NCBI GenBank assembly: GCA_964517215.1
Contig: CAZFBR010000214.1
Span: 1-5,948 of the forward strand
Length of the DNA stretch: 5,948 nucleotides
DNA from: CAZFBR01 sp035353495 [NCBI: uncultured bacterium]
GTDB lineage: Bacteria > DAOPZR01
Direction of reading: 5' to 3'
Positions 1-5,585 of the stretch are shown here, piece by piece. The notes below the pieces were generated by a model, which saw nothing but the letters and a program-made list of their open reading frames with translations, ran no database searches and was not told where the DNA came from. Every line of letters starts with the position of its first letter. Position 1 is the stretch's first letter. Made by a program: the position numbers and the translations under genes.

Positions 1-439
1 CAACGTCAAGCCGATTTTCAACCTGTACAATTACCAGTGGCCGCTGCGCACCACCACCCACCCGTTCCCGCCGGCCAAGTTTGTCTTCAACCAGCAGGGA
101 CGCAAGGGTGAGGCGATCGATTCGATTGTCTCCGAGGGCTGCATCATCAGCGGCGGGCGCGTGATGAATTCGGTGCTCTCGCCGCGGGTCTTCGTCCATT
201 CCTACAGCGAAGTCAACGAGTGCATCATCTTTGGCGGGGTCCACGTCGGGCGCGGGGCGAAACTGCGCCGGGTGATTATTGAGCGCAACGTGCGCATCCC
301 CGAGAATGCGGTGATCGGGTTCAATCCCGAAGAGGACCGCAAGAAGTATTATGTGGCGCCCAGCGGGATTGTGATTGTGCCGCGCGAACGGGCGGAGGAT
401 GCGTACGAGCGGCTGCATCCGCACGACCACAATCACTGA
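1..439 (+). CDS. glgC: Glucose-1-phosphate adenylyltransferase (ADP-glucose pyrophosphorylase), C-terminal part
   Basis: The enzyme makes ADP-glucose from ATP and glucose-1-phosphate, the committed cytosolic step of bacterial glycogen synthesis. Only the last 145 codons are present; the reading frame is open from base 2 and the start lies outside the window. The visible part begins with NVKPIFNLYNYQWPLRTTT, the typical GlgC segment joining the nucleotidyltransferase domain to the C-terminal left-handed beta-helix. It continues with hexapeptide-like repeats (GCIISGGRVMNSVLSPRVFV, then INECIIFGG-like and RRVIIERNV) and ends in FNPEEDRKKYYVAPSGIVIV, a normal GlgC terminus. The extreme end is histidine-rich (HPHDHNH). 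The TGA stop shares its A with the ATG of the next gene. The catalytic N-terminal domain cannot be inspected here. The assignment is confident from recognised family sequence. Confidence 0.93.
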   Translation, partial: NVKPIFNLYNYQWPLRTTTHPFPPAKFVFNQQGRKGEAIDSIVSEGCIISGGRVMNSVLSPRVFVHSYSEVNECIIFGGVHVGRGAKLRRVIIERNVRIPENAVIGFNPEEDRKKYYVAPSGIVIVPRERAEDAYERLHPHDHNH

Positions 440-876
440 TGAACGGGCTGGGCTATGCGCTGCTGGCGGCGTTTCTCTGGGGGATTGCCCCGATCTTCGC
501 CAAGCTCGGCCTGAGCGAGGGACAGCTGAGCGGGCCCAACGCGGTGATTATCCGTTTCACCGGGGCGATGTGCGCGTTTCTGGTCTTTATGGCCTTTGTC
601 GGCCGGGCGACGCAGTGGGGCGGGATCATGACCCTGCCGCCGCGTGTGGTCGGCTATCTGTTCATCGAGGGGATTTGCGGGGCGCTGCTCGGGCATTTTG
701 CCTATTATGAGGCGATGCGCACCTGGGATGCGTCACGGGTGGTCGGGGTAACGGGTTCGTTCCCGGTATTTACGGTGCTGCTGGCGGCCATGTTCCTCGG
801 TGAGGCGCTGACCTGGGGCAAGCTGCTGGGGATGGGGCTGATTGTTGCCGGGGTGCTGGTGCTGAAACTCTACTGA
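439..876 (+). CDS. Single-domain EamA/DMT family membrane transporter
   Basis: This is a 145-residue, very hydrophobic protein with about five predicted membrane segments (near residues 4-22, 34-54, 70-90, 100-120 and 126-144). The second half, with ASRVVGVTGSFPVF followed by LGEALTWGKLLGMGLIVAG, is the characteristic end of an EamA domain of the drug/metabolite transporter superfamily. Most EamA proteins carry two such domains in about 300 residues. This one has a single repeat, so it would have to work as a dimer in the inner membrane. The substrate cannot be read from sequence. The ATG overlaps the glgC stop by one base (TGATG) and no clear Shine-Dalgarno precedes it, which suggests translation coupled to glgC. 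The last 7 bases overlap the end of the convergent glycosyltransferase gene. The family call is confident; function is open. Confidence 0.87.
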   Translation: MNGLGYALLAAFLWGIAPIFAKLGLSEGQLSGPNAVIIRFTGAMCAFLVFMAFVGRATQWGGIMTLPPRVVGYLFIEGICGALLGHFAYYEAMRTWDASRVVGVTGSFPVFTVLLAAMFLGEALTWGKLLGMGLIVAGVLVLKLY

Positions 877-1997
877 CGGGCCAGGTCGGCGGTGATGCGA
901 CTGACGATTGTGGCGGCGAAGCGGTCGGCGGTGAACGCGGCGGCGTGCCGGCGCCCGCGATCGGCCCGGCCGGCGCGGTCGCCGGCGCTGCCCAGCTGCT
1001 GCTGCAGGGAGAAAAACGCCCGGGCAAAGTCCGCATCGTCGCCGGGCTGGCAATAGGTGACGGCGTCGCCGCCCGCTTCGGGAATGCCGCCCGCCCGGCT
1101 GGCCAGCACCGGACAGCCGGCGGCCAGCGCCTCGACTACCGGCAGGCCGAACCCTTCATAATGCGACGGAAAGAGCAGCATGGTGGCAGTTGCCAGCAGG
1201 ACCTGCTTTTCTGCTTCACTGACAAACCCCGTATGCACAATGCGCGAAGCCGGCAGGCGATAGCGGGCGACCATCTCCGCCAGTGTCGGCCCCCAGCCGT
1301 GCGCGCCCGCGACGACCAGCACCAATTGATCAAGCACCCCGGGATGTGCGGCCAGAAAACGCAGGATACCGTCGATGTTCTTGCGCGGTTCAATCGTGCC
1401 GAGGACGAGCAGGAATGGTTCGACCGACGCGCCGGCGGTGAGCGCGGCCAGGTCGGGCAGGCCTTCGGCTGAGGCCAGGCCGGGATGACTGATCAGGATC
1501 GTTTCCGCCGGCAGCTGCGTGTGCGCCAGCAGGTCGGCGCGGGCCGAGGCCGAGATGGTGACAATGAGGTTGTTGGCGGCGAGGGTGGCCAGCATGCGGG
1601 CGAAGGTGGCGCAGGTGGCGGGTGTGTGCCAGTCGGGAAAGAGCACCGGCGTCAGATCGCAAATGAGCTGCGTCTCATGGTCGAACTGCCGGATCCCCGG
1701 CCGGGCGAGCGGGAAGATGGCCGCAGACCGCCCGCCCCGCCGCCGGCGTTCCGTGGTGACCTCGCCGCAATAGATGTTGTCCAGCACGTCAAGATAGGGC
1801 ATTTCCGCGCCGTGATCCTGGGCCAGCAGGTCGGTGGCGACTGCCGGTGCCAGCACGCGGCCGTCATGGCAGCAGACGGCATGGTCCGGGTATTCGCGCA
1901 GCAGGTGGCGGCCGAGCGCGCGAACCAGCGCGGGAATCCCCGACGGTTGGCTGGCGTAGAGTGTGCCGATATCAAGGAAAAAGTGCGGGAGCGTCAT
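870..1997 (-). CDS. GT4-type glycosyltransferase (GT-B fold, glycosyl transferases group 1)
   Basis: A 375-residue glycosyltransferase that probably transfers a sugar from a nucleotide-sugar donor onto a growing glycan at the cytosolic side of the inner membrane. The C-terminal half is the diagnostic part: FLLVLGTIEPRKNIDGIL (residues 195-212) starts the donor-binding Rossmann domain, and PSHYEGFGLPVVEALAAG (277-294) holds the EX7E motif with Glu281 and Glu289. The N-terminal domain contains SQPSGIPALVRAL (17-29), a loop seen in group 1 transferases that act in O-antigen assembly, and ICDLTPVLFPDWH (112-124). I chose the ATG at 1997 because it overlaps the upstream stop as ATGA. An in-frame GTG at 2033 would add only 12 residues inside the preceding gene. 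It is the last gene of the polysaccharide export operon. The donor and the linkage made cannot be inferred. Confidence 0.92.
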   Translation of the reverse strand: MTLPHFFLDIGTLYASQPSGIPALVRALGRHLLREYPDHAVCCHDGRVLAPAVATDLLAQDHGAEMPYLDVLDNIYCGEVTTERRRRGGRSAAIFPLARPGIRQFDHETQLICDLTPVLFPDWHTPATCATFARMLATLAANNLIVTISASARADLLAHTQLPAETILISHPGLASAEGLPDLAALTAGASVEPFLLVLGTIEPRKNIDGILRFLAAHPGVLDQLVLVVAGAHGWGPTLAEMVARYRLPASRIVHTGFVSEAEKQVLLATATMLLFPSHYEGFGLPVVEALAAGCPVLASRAGGIPEAGGDAVTYCQPGDDADFARAFFSLQQQLGSAGDRAGRADRGRRHAAAFTADRFAATIVSRITADLARQ

Positions 1998-2359
1998 AAC
2001 GCCAGCAGGCGGGTTGTCAACGCGGCCAGCCACAACCCGGGTGCGACGGTGCGGGCCTGCGCCTCCGGGGCAGTGCGCAGGGCGCGCAAATATGCCAGCC
2101 GGGCGGCCTTGGTGGCGGGAAACTGCGCGGTGAGTTCCGCCAGCTCATCGTCGCTGGGATTGCGCCCAAGACAGGCGCGATATGCCGCGCGGTAAAATGC
2201 CGCTGCGTCGGAGATGCTGCCGATGCGCCACCACGGGATCAGTCGCCAGCGCCGCCGGGCCCGGATCAGTCGGGCGGCAAGCGGACCTGACGGCGGCGGG
2301 CAGGCCGCGCGGGTGCGCGCCAGCAGTTCAGTGACTGTGAGCGGGTCGGGGACGGTCAC
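1994..2359 (-). CDS. Small DUF4214-like protein between ABC exporter and glycosyltransferase
   Basis: A 121-residue protein of unknown function. Residues 54-103 (beginning AFYRAAYRACLGRNPSDDEL and ending LRALRTAPEAQAR) match the general pattern of DUF4214: a helix, the motif LGRxPxxxEL, then a helix ending in a 'sxeaqar' stretch. In larger proteins this domain is often found with surface-layer, adhesin or glycosyltransferase modules. Residues 30-46 are strongly basic and tryptophan-rich (RRRWRLIPWWR), which could touch the membrane or nucleic acid. No signal peptide is seen. Translation starts at GTG; the GTGA sequence overlaps the stop of wzt, and the stop of this gene overlaps the glycosyltransferase ATG as ATGA. 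This tight coupling on both sides argues that the gene is real and works with its neighbours. The domain call rests on pattern memory and is moderate. Confidence 0.75.
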   Translation of the reverse strand: MTVPDPLTVTELLARTRAACPPPSGPLAARLIRARRRWRLIPWWRIGSISDAAAFYRAAYRACLGRNPSDDELAELTAQFPATKAARLAYLRALRTAPEAQARTVAPGLWLAALTTRLLAL

Positions 2360-3537
2360 GTCAGTGACCAGGTATGCGGCACGACCGTGATGCCGCTGCC
2401 GCGATGAAAATCGGGACTGACCAGTTCAAACGGATAGAGCTTGTCGTGATAGTCGTATGGCTGCGCGCCGCTGACATCGTGCACCGCGACGGTAAGCGCA
2501 TAACTGCCGGGCGGGTAGGGGAGCGCGGCGAGCTGCAGGGTCAGGGTACCCGACCCCGCGATCTCCGGGATGGCTAAGCCCTGGTTGAGCGTGGTGTCGC
2601 CGTAGAGCAGCACGCCGGCGCGGTTGGTGAGGGCGAAGCCGAACACCGGGTTGGCGATGCGCTGGTGCGCGGTGTAGCCGATGGCGACGGTCAGCGGCTG
2701 GTGCGGGTCGAATTGCGTGCCGGGTGCGCCGTTGGGGCCGCGCAGTTCCACCCGGTCGATGGTGACTTCGCGCGAACCCCAGCGCTGGCCGCTCGCTGCC
2801 GGGCCGCTCTCGCCGCCGGTGTAGAGTTGAATGATCTTGCCGGGTGCGCCTTCCGCGGCGATGACGCCGTCGCGCAGCCAGAGGACGCGGTCGGCCACCC
2901 GCCGCACCAGGTTCATGTCGTGCGAGACGAGCAGCAGGGTGGTTCCCGCCTGTCGGAGCGCCATGAGCTTGTCGAGGCAGCGGAACTGGAAGACCTCGTC
3001 CCCCACCGCGAACACCTCGTCGATGAGAATGACGGCGGCATCAACATGCACGGCGACGGAAAAGCCAAGCCGCATATACATCCCCGTCGAGTAGTACTTG
3101 ACCGGCACGTCCATGAAGTTTTCCAGCCCGGCAAAGGCGACGATTTCCTGCTCGCGGGCGCGGATCTCCGGCCGCGTCAGCCCGAGGATGGTGGCGTTGA
3201 GATGCAGGTTGTCGCGTCCGGTCAGTTCGGGTTGGAACCCCGCCCCCAGTTCAAGCAGAGCCGAGACGCGGCCGTAATGCTCGACGCGCTTTTCCTCGGG
3301 GAAGATGATACCGGCAAGCAGCTTGAGCAGGGTCGACTTGCCCGCGCCGTTGGCGCCGATGATGGCCAGCGCCTCGCCCGCATGCGCCTGGAAATTCAAA
3401 CCGCGCAGTACCGGCAGGTCTTCGCGCCGCCGGCGGAAGGTATGCAGCGCCGCCTGCAGCAGTGTCGTCTGCGGCTCGCGCAGCAGGCGATAGCGCTTGT
3501 GCAGGTCGCTGACCGCGAGCGTGATGGATTGGTCCAT
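2356..3537 (-). CDS. wzt: Polysaccharide ABC transporter ATP-binding protein with Wzt C-terminal glycan-binding domain
   Basis: A 393-residue ATPase that powers export of a completed lipid-linked polysaccharide across the inner membrane with the permease encoded upstream. The nucleotide-binding domain covers about residues 5-240. Visible motifs are Walker A GANGAGKST (61-69), Q-loop Gln102 within ELGAGFQPELTG, the family-specific signature KYYSTGMYMRL (147-156) in place of the usual LSGGQ, Walker B VILIDE with Asp173 and Glu174, the D-loop, and the H-loop SHD with His206. Residues 255-393 form a beta-rich extension of the Wzt_C type, which in O-antigen exporters recognises the chain terminus. 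This implies export of a capped or modified glycan. The ATG at 3537 follows GGAG with an 8-base spacer and overlaps the permease stop by one base (TGATG). The same frame stays open far upstream through the permease gene, but that part is a shadow. Confidence 0.95.
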   Translation of the reverse strand: MDQSITLAVSDLHKRYRLLREPQTTLLQAALHTFRRRREDLPVLRGLNFQAHAGEALAIIGANGAGKSTLLKLLAGIIFPEEKRVEHYGRVSALLELGAGFQPELTGRDNLHLNATILGLTRPEIRAREQEIVAFAGLENFMDVPVKYYSTGMYMRLGFSVAVHVDAAVILIDEVFAVGDEVFQFRCLDKLMALRQAGTTLLLVSHDMNLVRRVADRVLWLRDGVIAAEGAPGKIIQLYTGGESGPAASGQRWGSREVTIDRVELRGPNGAPGTQFDPHQPLTVAIGYTAHQRIANPVFGFALTNRAGVLLYGDTTLNQGLAIPEIAGSGTLTLQLAALPYPPGSYALTVAVHDVSGAQPYDYHDKLYPFELVSPDFHRGSGITVVPHTWSLT

Positions 3538-4361
3538 CACAGGTACTCCGCCAGCCGCCGCCGCTGGTTGGCAAAAAATATCCAGCCGACAATCAGCAGG
3601 ATGAGGACAAGCGGCAGGCCGCATAGTATGCCGAACCAGTACTCGCCCGATGCCAGAACCTGCCATAACCCGGGCAATTCGCCATTCGGAACAACAAGGC
3701 CGTTTCGTGCCACGGTTATCCATGTGGCGTAAGGATTGAGCAGGTAGCCGGGCGCGGCCCAACCCGGAACCCGGGCCATCGCCTCGGATAGCGGGTAGAG
3801 CACGGGCGAGGCGAAGAAACCAACCTGCAGCAGTACGGGGACGAAATGGTTGGTGTCCTTGAAGCGCACTGCGAGCACGGACACAATGAGTGAGAACGCG
3901 ACCGCCAACAGCAGGCAGACGGCGGCGGCGACCAGTACCCACAACCAGCCGAGCGTTGGCCAGACGCCCTGCGCAAGGCAGAAGAGGATGAGCACGGGGA
4001 GCGCGCAGAGGAAATTTACCCCCACGCCGGCGACGACCGACAGCGGGAAGATCTCCAGCGGCAGGTAGACCTTTTTGATAAGCGAGGCGTTGCCAATGAT
4101 GGAGTAGATGGACGTGTTGACGCTGTCGGCGATGATGTTCCACAGCAGGATGCCGAGCAGCAGTTCGAGCGCGTAATGCGGGCGGTCGAAGCGGGCGAAG
4201 GTGGTGAAGACGAAGTAGAAGATGCCGCACATCAGCAGGGGATTGAGCAGCGTCCACAGATATCCGAAGAAGGAGCCCTTGTAGCGGTTCTTGAGGTCGC
4301 GGATCACCAGCATGCGCAGCAGATCGCGGTAGCGCCAGAGTTCCCGCAGGCGGGTAACCAT
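3537..4361 (-). CDS. wzm: Polysaccharide ABC transporter permease (ABC-2 type)
   Basis: A 274-residue inner-membrane permease, the channel partner of Wzt. The N-terminal cytosolic part carries RDLKNRYKGSFFGYLWTLLN (21-40), the hallmark of O-antigen and teichoic-acid exporters of the ABC-2 family, where it forms the interface helix and enters the first membrane span. Further family segments are NASLIKKVYLPLEIFPLS (91-108), and FVPVLLQVGFFASPVLYPLS (173-192), followed by GYLLNPYATWI. About six membrane segments can be seen, the last near residues 243-264, and a basic tail RRRLAEYL stays in the cytosol. Size matches the family. I chose the ATG at 4361 because it gives the usual MVTRLRELWRYRDLL beginning; a start at 4424 would add an arginine/serine-rich stretch from inside the upstream gene. 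One base separates it from the upstream stop. Confidence 0.94.
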   Translation of the reverse strand: MVTRLRELWRYRDLLRMLVIRDLKNRYKGSFFGYLWTLLNPLLMCGIFYFVFTTFARFDRPHYALELLLGILLWNIIADSVNTSIYSIIGNASLIKKVYLPLEIFPLSVVAGVGVNFLCALPVLILFCLAQGVWPTLGWLWVLVAAAVCLLLAVAFSLIVSVLAVRFKDTNHFVPVLLQVGFFASPVLYPLSEAMARVPGWAAPGYLLNPYATWITVARNGLVVPNGELPGLWQVLASGEYWFGILCGLPLVLILLIVGWIFFANQRRRLAEYL

Positions 4362-4362
4362 G

Positions 4363-4965
4363 TCAGCTCTGCTTGATCTGCTGCCGGGCCTGCTGCTCGA
4401 TCTCAAGGATGATCTTGGGCGCATCGGCCAGCGAGCGGATCCGGCGGATGTGCGGGTGCGCGGGAATGTTGCGGTTCCACGGGTAATCGATCAGCAGCAC
4501 GGGAATCCCCGCGTCGGCCAGCGGTTTGCCGTACTCGTAGCTGTCCTCGATGAGCAGATCGAGCCGGAAGCCCGCCCCGCGCGACGCCTGCAGCTTGTCC
4601 TCGTCGTTGCCGACGAAGATCAATTCGTCGTAGGCGATCTTGTGCTGGCGCAGCCAGGCCTTGGTTTCGATTTCCACGTAATGGCGCGGCCGGCCGGTGA
4701 CGAGGATGATCGCGTGCTTTTTGGCCAGTCGGGTGGTGAATTCGACCGCGCCCTTGATCGGGCGGATGCGACTCCAGCCGCCCTGCCGGGCAAACAGTTT
4801 CCAGAAGTGTGCGGCATCATCCTCGCTGATATGCAGCGCATCCTCGAAACGATAGGTGACGATGTCCGCCGGCGTCCATTGCCGGCCGAACATCAGATTG
4901 AGCAGGGCGAGGAAACTCGGCACCGAATCCGCCAGCACCCCGTCGATATCTATCCCAACATTCAC
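4363..4965 (-). CDS. HAD superfamily phosphatase, 5'-nucleotidase (NT5C)-like
   Basis: A 200-residue cytosolic haloacid-dehalogenase-fold phosphohydrolase. Motif I is GIDIDGVLAD with nucleophile Asp6 and acid/base Asp8. Motif II is the threonine of LVTGRP (Thr90), Lys124 (DEDKLQ) is a plausible motif III lysine, and motif IV is IEDS with Glu140 and Asp141. A helical cap lies between residues 14 and about 75. The pattern with TGRP and a C-terminal LLIDYPWNR resembles the 5'(3')-deoxyribonucleotidase/NT5C-type family, many bacterial members of which have no known substrate. It is the first gene of the export operon, so its substrate may be a sugar or nucleoside phosphate from glycan synthesis (inference). 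The start is GTG at 4965, preceded by GGGAG with a 6-base spacer. No ATG alternative exists in this frame nearby. Fold certain, substrate unknown. Confidence 0.9.
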   Translation of the reverse strand: MNVGIDIDGVLADSVPSFLALLNLMFGRQWTPADIVTYRFEDALHISEDDAAHFWKLFARQGGWSRIRPIKGAVEFTTRLAKKHAIILVTGRPRHYVEIETKAWLRQHKIAYDELIFVGNDEDKLQASRGAGFRLDLLIEDSYEYGKPLADAGIPVLLIDYPWNRNIPAHPHIRRIRSLADAPKIILEIEQQARQQIKQS

Positions 4966-4971
4966 AGGCCA

Positions 4972-4976
4972 CTCCC
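4972..4976 (-). promoter_or_regulatory. Shine-Dalgarno site fixing the GTG start of the HAD phosphatase gene
   Basis: On the minus strand the bases read GGGAG followed by TGGCCT and then the GTG codon at 4965. Spacing of 6 is close to ideal. The ATG just upstream (4978-4976) is in another frame and would bypass the DxDGV motif, so the GTG is preferred. Confidence 0.6.
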
Positions 4977-4980
4977 ATTA

Positions 4981-5009
4981 TTGACAAATTTGTTTCAGTG
5001 TAGTATATT
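4981..5009 (+). promoter_or_regulatory. Strong sigma-70-type promoter of tRNA-Phe
   Basis: A perfect -35 hexamer TTGACA (4981-4986) and a five-of-six -10 hexamer TATATT (5004-5009) are separated by exactly 17 bases. Transcription would begin near 5015-5017, about 22 bases before the tRNA. This is what is expected for a stable-RNA promoter. A 10-bp palindrome, ACAAATTTGT (4984-4993), covers the end of the -35 element. Confidence 0.75.
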
Positions 5010-5012
5010 ATA
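5007..5012 (-). promoter_or_regulatory. Possible -10 element for the polysaccharide export operon
   Basis: The minus strand reads TATAAT at 5012-5007, a perfect -10 hexamer lying on top of the tRNA -10 element. A start near 5000 would give a leader of about 35 bases before the HAD gene. No good -35 is found at 16-18 bases; CTGACT lies only 14 bases upstream. An alternative pair is TTGAAT with a 17-base spacer and TACACT further downstream. The operon needs a promoter here, since this is the only gap upstream of it, but which hexamer is used is uncertain. Confidence 0.4.
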
Positions 5013-5037
5013 TAGGACAATTCAACAGTCAGGCGGT

Positions 5038-5113
5038 GCCGAGATAGCTCAGCTGGTAGAGCACAGGACTGAAAATCCTGGTGTCCCCAGTTCAATCCTG
5101 GGTCTCGGCACCA
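5038..5113 (+). tRNA. tRNA-Phe (anticodon GAA)
   Basis: A complete 76-base tRNA with encoded CCA. The acceptor stem GCCGAGA (5038-5044) pairs with TCTCGGC (5103-5109). The D arm is GCTC/GAGC and the anticodon arm CAGGA/TCCTG, with loop CTGAAAA placing GAA at 5071-5073. The T arm is CCCAG/CTGGG with loop TTCAATC, and discriminator A is followed by CCA. All stems pair fully, so the gene looks functional. It reads UUC and UUU codons. The three bases before the acceptor stem (GGT) are also complementary to the three bases after it (ACC). Confidence 0.97.
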
Positions 5114-5123
5114 TTTTTGTTTT
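5114..5123 (+). terminator. T-rich tract after tRNA-Phe, possible terminator
   Basis: TTTTTGTTTT follows the encoded CCA directly. The GC-rich acceptor stem (extended by three pairs, 5035-5037 with 5110-5112) sits just upstream. However, there is no separate compact hairpin, so intrinsic termination here is only tentative. Confidence 0.35.
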
Positions 5124-5226
5124 ATGGTTGCAAAGACATCACCGACGAGAAACTTTGCATAAGCCGAAATGTATAGACAAGTGCTTTATCCCGGAGTATC
5201 CGCTGATATCCCCCCGTTTATCTTTG

Positions 5227-5266
5227 AATCCTTGCAAATTTCAGAAAAATCCTTGCAAATTTCAGA
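5227..5266 (+). repeat. Two 19-bp direct repeats, 21-bp period
   Basis: AATCCTTGCAAATTTCAGA occurs at 5227-5245 and again, without a mismatch, at 5248-5266. The spacer is AA, so the repeat period is 21 bp, two turns of B-DNA, which puts both copies on the same face. They end about 70 bases before the start of the RHH-like ORF. This arrangement is typical of a protein-binding site such as an operator or iteron pair. Function is inferred. Confidence 0.85.
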
Positions 5267-5336
5267 CGGAAAAATACCTGTTTCAGGGGCACGGTGACCC
5301 GGCAAAGACGGGGGAAGGTGTGTCCTGAATAGCCCT

Positions 5337-5489
5337 GTGCTGACCATCCGGCTGACTCCCGCCCTGCTGGCGGACGTGCAGGATATCGTACTCGAGTCCG
5401 GCATGGAGATGGGCGAGTGGGCTCCGCGGGTACTGCGCATCGCTATCGTAGCCGCAGATGCCTGCGCCCTTGAACAGGTGGCAAGTTGA
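5337..5489 (+). CDS. Small ribbon-helix-helix-like protein (putative DNA-binding, antitoxin- or CopG-like)
   Basis: A 50-residue ORF that reads like a ribbon-helix-helix domain. A short strand LTIRLTP (2-8) is followed by helix ALLADVQDIVLESG (9-22), then a turn and second helix MGEWAPRVLRIAIVAADA (25-42). The pattern of 'TIRL-P-L---I----G---EW---VLR-A' is that of CopG/Arc-type proteins, which bind DNA as dimers through the strand and often act as antitoxins or plasmid and phage regulators. The start is uncertain: GTG at 5337 has no good ribosome site, while GGAAGG (5313-5318) is well spaced for an in-frame CTG at 5325. A stop at 5295-5297 bounds the frame upstream. The direct repeats upstream could be its operator (inference). 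No partner toxin follows within 170 bases. It could instead be a remnant of a longer gene or a chance ORF. Confidence 0.5.
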   Translation: MLTIRLTPALLADVQDIVLESGMEMGEWAPRVLRIAIVAADACALEQVAS

Positions 5490-5585
5490 TTGAGCGGTAG
5501 CGTTCGGACCGGTGCGTGGCACTGCGCGCCGCCTATAGTGGTGGCTTAAGCGAATAGATGGCGCGATAGGCACGACGTGGCAGCA

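Larger units (their letters stand above)
5114..5336. other. AT-richer gap between tRNA-Phe and the RHH-like ORF
   Basis: About 220 bases without a gene I can support. It holds the T tract, an inverted repeat (TGCAAAG at 5129-5135 with CTTTGCA at 5153-5159, 17-base loop, no following T run), and the 19-bp direct repeats at 5227-5266. A purine-rich stretch (GGAAGG at 5313-5318) could serve the next ORF. A 42-codon ORF (5169-5297) exists, but no ribosome binding site precedes it. Confidence 0.5.

Noticed and set aside
1998-2033. Longer glycosyltransferase start at GTG 2033
   Set aside because: It lies inside the DUF4214-like gene, and the ATG at 1997 makes the ATGA overlap seen in this operon and starts right at the conserved FFLDIGTLY segment.
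2665-3732. 355-codon plus-strand ORF
   Set aside because: It is antisense to wzt, whose motifs are unmistakable, and its translation has no recognisable domain. High GC content creates long antisense frames.
3538-4257. In-frame upstream extension of wzt to a 633-residue protein
   Set aside because: The added part is the out-of-frame shadow of the permease gene, composed of arginine/alanine-rich low-information sequence. The start at 3537 has a ribosome site and gives the normal Wzt length.
5085-5113. attL/attR pair from the tRNA-Phe 3' end
   Set aside because: I found no second copy of the tRNA end within the window, so an attachment-site pair cannot be annotated.
5129-5159. Inverted repeat TGCAAAG/CTTTGCA as a terminator
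   Set aside because: The stem is AT-rich, the loop is 17 bases and no T run follows, so it does not look like an intrinsic terminator.
5227-5266. CRISPR-like repeat
   Set aside because: There are only two copies and the spacing is 2 bp, so there are no spacers; it is a tandem repeat and no cas gene is present.
5169-5297. 42-codon ORF with a heptad duplicated by the 21-bp repeat (ESLQISEKSLQISD)
   Set aside because: No ribosome binding site precedes the ATG and no family is recognised. The protein repeat is a by-product of a DNA repeat whose period is a multiple of three.
4360-5328. 322-codon plus-strand ORF
   Set aside because: It is antisense to the HAD gene and then runs through the promoter and the tRNA gene, so it cannot be a real coding sequence as it stands.
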